Source of the DNA: an uncultured beta proteobacterium
Lineage (GTDB): Bacteria > Pseudomonadota > Gammaproteobacteria > Burkholderiales > SG8-41
Direction: 5' to 3'
NCBI GenBank assembly: GCA_903889565.1
Contig: CAISYC010000059.1
Coordinates: forward strand, 124,001-188,000
DNA length: 64,000 bases
Below the pieces are notes generated by a model that was given only the letters and a program-made list of their open reading frames with translations, had not been told where the DNA came from and made no database searches. Position 1 is the stretch's first letter, and each line of letters begins with the position of its first letter. Of this stretch, positions 57,822-64,000 are shown piece after piece. Position numbers and translations under genes: made by a program.

Positions 57822-59036
57822 TTGTTTAAAACAGTCAATTTGGCGGCGCTGGGCGCGAGCGGTTTGATCGCGCTGGCGACTGCGGTGTACGCGGATGCAG
57901 CCGTAATTCCGGTGCTGCTGGTGGCAGCCTGCTGGCTGGCGGCGGCGGCTTTGAATGATCACGCGCACCGTCAAGCGGTGGCGGCGCAGGCGCATCTGCT
58001 CGACCGGCGTCTGGATGAACTGGGCGGCCGCCTTGGCGGCGCTTTCGACCAGTGCGCGGGCGAATTCGATGCGCAACTGGCCGCCGCGCACGGCGAGATC
58101 CAGCAGACCCAGGATTTGTTCCGGGATGCGATCGAGAAACTGGTCGCCAGTTTCACCAGCATGAACGAACAGTCGCAGACCCAGCAGTCGCTGGCGCTGA
58201 AGATCACCTCCGGTCATGTCGGCGGAGGCAACGAGACGGCCGAAGGCGGCTTTTCGAAGTTCGTCAACGAAACCTCGACCACGCTGCAGTTCTTCGTCGA
58301 CAACACGGTGCAGGGCAGCCGTGTCGCCGTCGAGCTGGTCGAAAACATGGACAAGATCACCCAGCAGGTCGAGGAAGTGCACGGCATTCTCGGCGAGATC
58401 GAGGGCATTTCCAAACAGACCAACCTGCTTGCGCTCAATGCGGCAATCGAGGCGGCACGCGCCGGCGAGGCCGGTCGCGGCTTTTCGGTGGTGGCCGACG
58501 AGGTGCGCGACCTCTCCGGCCGCACCAGCCAGTTCAGCCAGCAGATCCGCGGCGCCATCGCCAAGGTGCAGGACGCAGTCGGCATCACCGAAAAAGCGAT
58601 CGACCGGCTCGCCTCGCAGGACATGACCTTCGCGCTGACCTCAAAGCAGCATGTCGACGAAATGATGCGCGACGTGCAGGCGGTCAATCGCACGATGTCG
58701 GATTCGGCCGCGCAGCTCTCGACGGTGACGAGCGAAGTCGAGGCCAATGTCAACACGGCGGTGACCACGCTGCAGTTCCAGGACATGGTGCGGCAGCTGC
58801 TTGCCCACGTCATCCAGCGCATGGACGGCCTGAACGCGGTGTCGGCCAAGCTGCGCGAACTCGGCGTGCAACTGGCGGCGCCGCAGCCGCCCGGTGCCGG
58901 CCATGAATCGCAGGTGCGCAGCCTCGAAAAATCCTGCACCGAACTGACGGCACTGCTCGCGCATGTGCGCGAGATGACGGTTCACGGGCCGGTGCGCCAG
59001 GTCTCGATGGCGAGCGGCGACGTCGAATTGTTTTAA
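57822..59036 (+). CDS. Methyl-accepting chemotaxis protein without a periplasmic sensor domain
   Basis: From a TTG at 57822 (GGAGG 8 bases upstream) the protein is 404 residues. It has two closely spaced membrane helices (about 4-22 and 27-44), then a cytoplasmic coiled coil and the signalling tip [20 protein letters not shown] with [20 protein letters not shown]. The two helices leave almost no periplasmic loop, so the signal must be membrane-borne or cytoplasmic. Starts at 57663 (GTG), 57702 or 57753 (ATG) would lengthen it by up to 53 residues. It opens the operon with cheY, cheA and cheW. Confidence 0.85.
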   Translation: MFKTVNLAALGASGLIALATAVYADAAVIPVLLVAACWLAAAALNDHAHRQAVAAQAHLLDRRLDELGGRLGGAFDQCAGEFDAQLAAAHGEIQQTQDLFRDAIEKLVASFTSMNEQSQTQQSLALKITSGHVGGGNETAEGGFSKFVNETSTTLQFFVDNTVQGSRVAVELVENMDKITQQVEEVHGILGEIEGISKQTNLLALNAAIEAARAGEAGRGFSVVADEVRDLSGRTSQFSQQIRGAIAKVQDAVGITEKAIDRLASQDMTFALTSKQHVDEMMRDVQAVNRTMSDSAAQLSTVTSEVEANVNTAVTTLQFQDMVRQLLAHVIQRMDGLNAVSAKLRELGVQLAAPQPPGAGHESQVRSLEKSCTELTALLAHVREMTVHGPVRQVSMASGDVELF

Positions 59037-59062
59037 CGCATATACGAACGGGAGTTTGCAAA

Positions 59063-59428
59063 ATGGCAAAGACGATACTTGCAGTCGATGATTCGGCGTC
59101 GATCCGCCAGATGGTGGCGTTCACGCTGAAAGGCGCCGGCTACGGCGTGGTCGAGGCGGTCGATGGCGAGGACGCGCTGGCGAAAGCCAAGAGCGGCGAC
59201 ATCAACATGGTGCTCACCGACCAGAACATGCCGAAGATGGACGGCCTCACGCTGATCAAGAATCTGCGCGGCCTGCCCAAGTATGCGGCGACGCCGATAC
59301 TGATGTTGACCACCGAATCGGGCGACGCGATGAAGGCGCAGGGCCGCGCCGCCGGCGCCACCGGCTGGCTGGTCAAGCCCTTCGATCCGCCGAAGCTGCT
59401 GGAGGTCGTCAAGAAGGTCATCGGCTGA
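59063..59428 (+). CDS. cheY: Chemotaxis response regulator CheY
   Basis: The 121-residue single receiver domain has the acidic pair D9-D10 (ILAVDDS), phosphorylation site D53 (LTDQNMPKMDG), the conserved Thr in MLTTES and Lys in LVKPF. Phosphorylated by CheA, it binds FliM and changes rotation. GGGAG lies upstream of the ATG. It lies between the receptor and cheA. Confidence 0.94.
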   Translation: MAKTILAVDDSASIRQMVAFTLKGAGYGVVEAVDGEDALAKAKSGDINMVLTDQNMPKMDGLTLIKNLRGLPKYAATPILMLTTESGDAMKAQGRAAGATGWLVKPFDPPKLLEVVKKVIG

Positions 59429-59471
59429 GTCCGCTACCGCTTGTTACGCCTGACTCCACACGCCTCACGGA

Positions 59472-59479
59472 CCCCCCCC
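59472..59479 (+). repeat. C8 homopolymer just before the cheA start codon
   Basis: Eight consecutive C bases end two bases before the cheA ATG. The nearest purine-rich Shine-Dalgarno candidate, ACGGA, lies directly upstream of the tract, so tract length sets its distance to the start codon. Confidence 0.85.
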
Positions 59480-59480
59480 G

Positions 59481-61583
59481 ATGACTACCGAACTCAGCCA
59501 GTTCTACCAGGTGTTCTTCGACGAAACCGCCGAGCATCTGGCGAGCATGGAGAGCCTTTTGCTCGCGCTCGATGTCGAGGCGCCGGCGATGGAGGAACTG
59601 AATGCGATATTCCGCGCTGCGCACTCGATGAAGGGCGGCAGCGGAACATTCGGTTTCAACGACATGACCGAGGTCACGCACGAACTCGAAACGCTGCTCG
59701 ACCGCCTGCGCAAAGAGGAACTCAAACTGACGCCGGCGATGATCGACGCTTTTCTGCGCGCGGGCGACGTGATCCGCGCACAGCTCTCGGCGCATCGCGG
59801 CGACGGCGCCGCCGATCCGCAGGATGCGGTCGCCATACGCGCCGTGCTCAAAACGCTGGCCGCCGATCCGGCCGAACAAGCGGCCGCGCCGGTGATGCAA
59901 TCGATCGATATCGCGATCGCCGCCGCGTTGACCCGCGCCCGCATGGAGCCGGTGCTGACCGAACTCGCCGCACTGGGAAATTTGCAGGTTGCAAGTGAGC
60001 CGGCGGTTGATGAAGCCGGTCCCTGGCAGCTGACGCTGACCACCGCTGCGGGCGTCGAGCAGGTTCGCGAGCGTTTTGAATTTGTCGCCGCCCCTGAAGA
60101 ACTCACAGTGCACGCGGCGGCGGCAACGCCGGCGCCGGCCGCCGATCCGGGCTACGGATTTTTCACCGCTCCGGCGCCCGCAGCGGATGCCGGGTACGGA
60201 TTTTTTGAGCCGTTGAATGCGCCGGCTGCGGCACCCGTCGCCGACGCCGGCTACGGATTTTTCGAACCCCTGCCGGCGCCCGCAGCGGAAAAACCCGCTG
60301 CGCCGATGCGCAGCAGCGGGCGCCGCGCGTCCGACGATCCGGCCGCACCCGCGGTGGCGACCGGTCGGCGTCCGTCAGACAAGGTAGCGGTTTCCGCGCA
60401 GGCCGAGGCGTCGTCGATTCGCGTGAATACCGAAAAAGTCGATCAGCTGATCAATCTGGTCGGCGAACTCGTCATCACGCAGGCGATGCTGGCGCAGTCG
60501 GCCGCCGCGCTCGATCCGGTGACCTGCGAAAAACTGTTGAACGGCCTGGGTCAGCTCGACCGCAACACCCGCGACCTGCAGGACGCGGTGATGTCGATCC
60601 GCATGATGCCGATGTCCTTCGTGTTCAGCCGTTTCCCGCGCGTGGTGCGCGATATCGCCGCCAAGCTCGGCAAGGAAATCGAACTCAAGACCGAGGGCGA
60701 GACCACCGAACTCGACAAGGGCGTGATCGAAAAAATCGCCGATCCGCTGACCCATCTGGTGCGCAACAGCGTCGATCACGGCATCGAATCGCCTGACATC
60801 CGCATGGCTGCAGGCAAACCGGCGAAGGGCACGCTGACGCTGCGCGCCTCCCATCAGGGCGGCAACATCATCATCGAAGTGGTTGACGATGGCGCCGGCC
60901 TCAATCGCGAAAGAATTCTGGCCAAGGCGCGCGAGCGCGGCATGGCGGTGTCCGACAGCATGGCGGACCAGGACGTCTGGCAGCTCATTTTCGAGGCCGG
61001 TTTCTCGACCGCCGCGGTGGTCACCGATGTGTCGGGCCGCGGCGTCGGCATGGATGTCGTCAAGCGCAACATCCGCGCGCTCGGCGGCCGCGTCGAAATC
61101 GACAGCGCGCTCGGTCACGGCACGCGCATCCGCGTGCGTCTGCCGCTGACGCTGGCAATCCTCGACGGCCTGTCGGTCAATGTCGGCGGCGAGCTTTTCA
61201 TCGTGCCGCTGACCTGCGTGGTCGAATCCATGCAGCCGCGCGCCGAGGATGTGAAAAGCGTCAGCGGCCGCGGCCGCGTGGTGCATGTGCGCGGCGAGTA
61301 TCTGCCGGTGGTGGCGCTCTACGAATTGTTCAATCTCACGCCGAAAACCACCGAGGTCGACCGCGGCATCGTCGTCATCATCGAGGCCGAGGGCCGCAAG
61401 ATTGCGATGTTCGTCGATGCGCTGGTCGGCCAGCACCAGGTCGTGATCAAGAGTCTGGAAACGAATTACCGGCGCGTTCACGGCATTTCCGGCGCCACCA
61501 TCATGGGCGACGGCACCGTCGCGCTGATCCTCGATGCGGTGGCGATCGGCCAGTCGGCGCAACCCATACTGGCCGCGGCCTAG
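59481..61583 (+). CDS. cheA: Chemotaxis histidine kinase CheA
   Basis: The 700-residue protein has an HPt (P1) domain with phospho-accepting H48 (FRAAHSMKGGSGTFGF), dimerisation domain P3 (about 310-375), HATPase P4 (HLVRNSVDHGIESPDIR; DDGAGLN; GRGVGMDVVKRNI) and the CheW-like P5. The region between P1 and P3 has no clear P2 CheY-binding domain. Instead it is a low-complexity linker with three GYGFF repeats at about residues 224, 238 and 257. The Shine-Dalgarno is poor and a C8 tract abuts the start. Confidence 0.95.
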   Translation: MTTELSQFYQVFFDETAEHLASMESLLLALDVEAPAMEELNAIFRAAHSMKGGSGTFGFNDMTEVTHELETLLDRLRKEELKLTPAMIDAFLRAGDVIRAQLSAHRGDGAADPQDAVAIRAVLKTLAADPAEQAAAPVMQSIDIAIAAALTRARMEPVLTELAALGNLQVASEPAVDEAGPWQLTLTTAAGVEQVRERFEFVAAPEELTVHAAAATPAPAADPGYGFFTAPAPAADAGYGFFEPLNAPAAAPVADAGYGFFEPLPAPAAEKPAAPMRSSGRRASDDPAAPAVATGRRPSDKVAVSAQAEASSIRVNTEKVDQLINLVGELVITQAMLAQSAAALDPVTCEKLLNGLGQLDRNTRDLQDAVMSIRMMPMSFVFSRFPRVVRDIAAKLGKEIELKTEGETTELDKGVIEKIADPLTHLVRNSVDHGIESPDIRMAAGKPAKGTLTLRASHQGGNIIIEVVDDGAGLNRERILAKARERGMAVSDSMADQDVWQLIFEAGFSTAAVVTDVSGRGVGMDVVKRNIRALGGRVEIDSALGHGTRIRVRLPLTLAILDGLSVNVGGELFIVPLTCVVESMQPRAEDVKSVSGRGRVVHVRGEYLPVVALYELFNLTPKTTEVDRGIVVIIEAEGRKIAMFVDALVGQHQVVIKSLETNYRRVHGISGATIMGDGTVALILDAVAIGQSAQPILAAA

Positions 61584-61637
61584 GCGCGCGGACGGCAAAC
61601 ACACGGCGACAGCAAACAGTACTTACGGGGTGAATAC

Positions 61638-62147
61638 ATGACACAGGCAACTACGGGCACGGTGCAGGCGGCGGGCGGCGGCCTGGCGGCGCAGGGCGGC
61701 AACGAATTTCTGACCTTCACGCTGGGCAGCGAGGAATACGGCATCGACATCCTCAAGGTGCAGGAAATCCGCGGCTACGAGGCGGTCACCAGGATCGCCA
61801 ATACACCGGCCTTCATCAAGGGGGTGGTCAATCTGCGCGGCACCATCGTGCCGATCGTCGATCTGCGCATCAAATTCAATCTCGGCGACGTCGAATACAA
61901 CCAGTTCACGGTGGTGATCATCCTGAATGTCAGCGGCCGCGTGGTCGGCATCGTCGTCGATTCGGTGTCCGACGTGATTGCACTCACCGACGAACAGATC
62001 CGCCCGGCGCCCGAATTCGCCGGCGAGATCGAATCCGACTACATCACCGGGCTAGGCACCGCCGCCGAACGCATGCTGATTCTGGTCGATATCGAAAAGC
62101 TGATGACCGGGCGCGAGATGGCGCTGGTCGACCAGCAGGTTCACTGA
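61638..62147 (+). CDS. cheW: Chemotaxis coupling protein CheW
   Basis: The 169-residue protein has the CheW fold: [40 protein letters not shown] and [20 protein letters not shown]. It bridges receptors and CheA. A Gly/Ala-rich N-terminus of about 20 residues precedes the domain. It follows cheA by 54 bases and precedes the second receptor by 19 bases. Confidence 0.95.
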   Translation: MTQATTGTVQAAGGGLAAQGGNEFLTFTLGSEEYGIDILKVQEIRGYEAVTRIANTPAFIKGVVNLRGTIVPIVDLRIKFNLGDVEYNQFTVVIILNVSGRVVGIVVDSVSDVIALTDEQIRPAPEFAGEIESDYITGLGTAAERMLILVDIEKLMTGREMALVDQQVH

Positions 62148-62166
62148 ACACACGGGACAAGCCGCC

Positions 62167-64000
62167 ATGCGCATCAATCACCCGGTCACCGCGATCGAGC
62201 AGGAACTCGCCGAAGGCACGCAGATCGTTTCCAAGACCGATCCGAAGGGCGTCATTACCTACGTCAACCGCGCCTTCATGCGCGTCAGCGGATTCGCCGA
62301 AAACGAATTGCTCGGTCAGGCGCACAATCTGGTGCGCCATCCGGACATGCCGGCGGCGGCTTTCAAGGATTTGTGGGACACCATCAAGGCGGGCAAGCCG
62401 TGGAACGGCATCGTCAAGAACCGCTGCAAGAACGGCGACTATTACTGGGTCGAAGCCAACGTCACGCCGATCCGCGAGGGCGGCAAGGTTACCGGCTTTT
62501 TGTCGGTGCGCACCAAGCCAAGCCGCGCGCAGATTGATGCAGCCGCGCATTTGTACGCGTTGATGCGCGAGGGCCGCGCGCCGAAGCCGGGTCTGTGGCA
62601 GCGCGCCAGCGCCGTCGTCGGCAACGTGACTTTGCGCGCGCGCGTCAACCTGCTGCTCGGCTTCCTGTGCCTGATGATGGCGGTCGGCGGCGCGCTGGGC
62701 CTCTACGGCCAGTTCACCATCCATGACCGACTCGAAGCGGTCTACAAGAACCGCATGATTCCGGCCGGCTATCTGGCCGGCATCAACGATCTGATGCGCT
62801 CCAACGTGCAGAACCTGCTCGGCGCCACCCTGCACGACCCGAAACTCGAAGCCAGCAAACTGCATGATCATCCGTTGAATGAGCATTTGCAGAAGATCGA
62901 GGCAAACAAGGCGGCCATCAGCAAACTCGCCGAGACCTATATGGCGACGCAACTGTCGCCGGAACAGAAGCAGCTGACCGAACAGTACATCGGCGCGCGC
63001 AAAAATTTCGTCGTCGAGGGCATCAACCCGACACTGGAACTGCTCAAACAGGGCCGCTATGCCGAGGCTTCGGCGCAGCTGCACCGCGTCGCGCTGCCGG
63101 CCTTCGATGTCGCCAAGGGCTACGCCGAAGAATTGATCAAGCTGCAGCAGGATACCGCGCGGCGCGAATTCGACGACGCGGAGAACGGATTTGCACAGTT
63201 GCGCGTGGTCATGGTCGGCGGCACCGTCGCCGGCATCGTGATTGCGCTTCTGGTCGGCATGCTGGTGATGAATGCGGCGGTGCGCCGTCTGCGCGGCGCG
63301 GTCGATGTCTGCGACGAGATCGCGCAGGGCAATTACGGCGTGAAGATCGATCTCGGACATGAAGACGAAGTCGGCCATCTGCTGCAGGCACTGAAGTCGG
63401 TGCAGATCCGCCAGGGCTTCGAAGTCTCCGATGCGCGGCGCACGCGCGACGAGGCGATGCGCGTGAAGAACGCGCTCGACGTGTCGGCAATGCCGGTGCG
63501 CATCGCCGACGCCAATGGCACCGTCATCTACGTCAACAACAAACTGGCCGAAATTCTGCGCCGCGACGAGGCGGCGTTTGCTGCCGAACAGCCGGGTTTC
63601 CGCGCCGACCAGGTGCTGGGCGGCTCGATCGGGATTTTCTACAGCGACCCGCAGGCGGCGATACAGCGGCTGGCCGCGCTCAAACAGACGGTGACGACGA
63701 CGCTCAAGCTGGGCGGCCGCACCTACGACGTGACGACCACACCGGTGTTCGCGGATTCGGGCGAGCAGCTGGGCACCGTCGGCCAGTGGAACGACCGCAC
63801 CGATCAACTCGCGGCGGAAACGGAAGTCGGTGCGATCGTAGGCGCCGCTGCCAACGGCGATTTCAGCAAGCGCATCGAGCTGGAAGGCAAGCAGGGTTTC
63901 TTCCGGCAGCTTGGCGAGCGCATTAACCAGTTGATGGAAACCAGTTCGACCGGTCTCAATGAAGTGGTGCGCGTGCTGGGGGCGCTCGCGAAGGGTGACC
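62167..64000 (+). CDS. PAS-containing methyl-accepting chemotaxis protein, 3' end cut by window edge
   Basis: The visible 611 codons begin MRINHPVTAIEQELAEGTQI. An N-terminal cytoplasmic PAS domain of the Aer type (about 12-118: VSKTDPKGVITYVNRAFMRV; GIVKNRCKNGDYYWVEANVT) comes first. A membrane helix (about 158-180), a four-helix-bundle periplasmic domain (about 185-345), a second helix (about 345-368), a HAMP-like region, a second PAS (about 430-540) and a further HAMP-like segment follow. The signalling tip lies beyond the window. The order PAS-TM-4HB-TM-HAMP-PAS suggests combined redox or energy and external sensing. Confidence 0.88.
   Translation, partial: MRINHPVTAIEQELAEGTQIVSKTDPKGVITYVNRAFMRVSGFAENELLGQAHNLVRHPDMPAAAFKDLWDTIKAGKPWNGIVKNRCKNGDYYWVEANVTPIREGGKVTGFLSVRTKPSRAQIDAAAHLYALMREGRAPKPGLWQRASAVVGNVTLRARVNLLLGFLCLMMAVGGALGLYGQFTIHDRLEAVYKNRMIPAGYLAGINDLMRSNVQNLLGATLHDPKLEASKLHDHPLNEHLQKIEANKAAISKLAETYMATQLSPEQKQLTEQYIGARKNFVVEGINPTLELLKQGRYAEASAQLHRVALPAFDVAKGYAEELIKLQQDTARREFDDAENGFAQLRVVMVGGTVAGIVIALLVGMLVMNAAVRRLRGAVDVCDEIAQGNYGVKIDLGHEDEVGHLLQALKSVQIRQGFEVSDARRTRDEAMRVKNALDVSAMPVRIADANGTVIYVNNKLAEILRRDEAAFAAEQPGFRADQVLGGSIGIFYSDPQAAIQRLAALKQTVTTTLKLGGRTYDVTTTPVFADSGEQLGTVGQWNDRTDQLAAETEVGAIVGAAANGDFSKRIELEGKQGFFRQLGERINQLMETSSTGLNEVVRVLGALAKGD

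Noticed and set aside
1-64000. CRISPR arrays, tRNA or rRNA genes, insertion sequences, prophage
   Set aside because: No regularly spaced repeats, cloverleaf-like genes, transposase or phage proteins were recognised.

Overview
The window is GC-rich, densely coded DNA. It is almost entirely one flagellar, motility and chemotaxis island, most likely from a betaproteobacterium. Evidence for this placement is the FlhDC master regulator combined with FlhF, a degenerate FlhG and FliA, the second FliK-like protein paired with an FhlB stub, and the style of the diguanylate cyclases and of the DUF3391-type HD-GYP protein. The species cannot be named from the sequence. No tRNA, rRNA, CRISPR array, insertion sequence or prophage was seen.

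Layout. 1-2.2 kb: a type IV pilin-like gene cut by the window edge, a Fur-family regulator and a ParA-family ATPase. 2.2-7 kb: flhDC, then motA-motB with a membrane methyltransferase and an HDOD protein. 7-13.1 kb: flhB-flhA-flhF-flhG-fliA. 13.1-15.3 kb: a non-coding stretch, then flgN-flgM-flgA on the minus strand. 15.6-26.7 kb: flgBCDEFGHIJKL plus a small lipoprotein. 26.8-29.1 kb: a CHASE/PAS histidine kinase. 29.1-39.9 kb, minus strand: fliR-Q-P-O-N-M-L and fliK-J-I-H-G-F. 40.1 kb: fliE, divergent from fliF. 40.5-45.2 kb, minus: a receiver-ATPase protein, a large hybrid kinase and a YcgR-like PilZ protein. 45.3-51 kb, minus: fhlB, a second fliK-like gene, fliT, fliS, fliD and fliC. 51.2-55.2 kb, minus: two diguanylate cyclases and an HD-GYP protein. 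55.4-57.5 kb, minus: a NarL-type response regulator and its kinase. 57.6-64 kb: a chemotaxis operon (receptor, cheY, cheA, cheW, second receptor cut by the edge).

Regulation is the most informative part. Eight inverted-repeat operators (consensus half-site AAYARGCG, spacer 9-10) lie upstream of motA, flhB, flgA/flgB, fliL, fliF/fliE, ycgR, one diguanylate cyclase and the HD-GYP gene. In every case, in all ten reading directions, a -10-like hexamer sits 27-28 bases beyond the operator. This fits FlhD4C2-activated sigma-70 promoters. Six further sites share TMAAG-N15-GCCG and fit sigma-28 (FliA) promoters. They precede fliC, flgM, flgA, the hybrid kinase, the second diguanylate cyclase and the chemotaxis operon. 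Together they read as a two-tier transcription cascade in which genes for c-di-GMP synthesis, breakdown and sensing are split between the tiers.

The structural set in view is close to complete for a flagellum: export gate, ATPase complex, C-ring, MS-ring, rod, hook, junction, cap, filament, chaperones and stator. Methylation-adaptation genes (cheR, cheB, cheD) are not in view and may lie beyond the right edge. All functional calls rest on reading the protein sequences; no database search was run.
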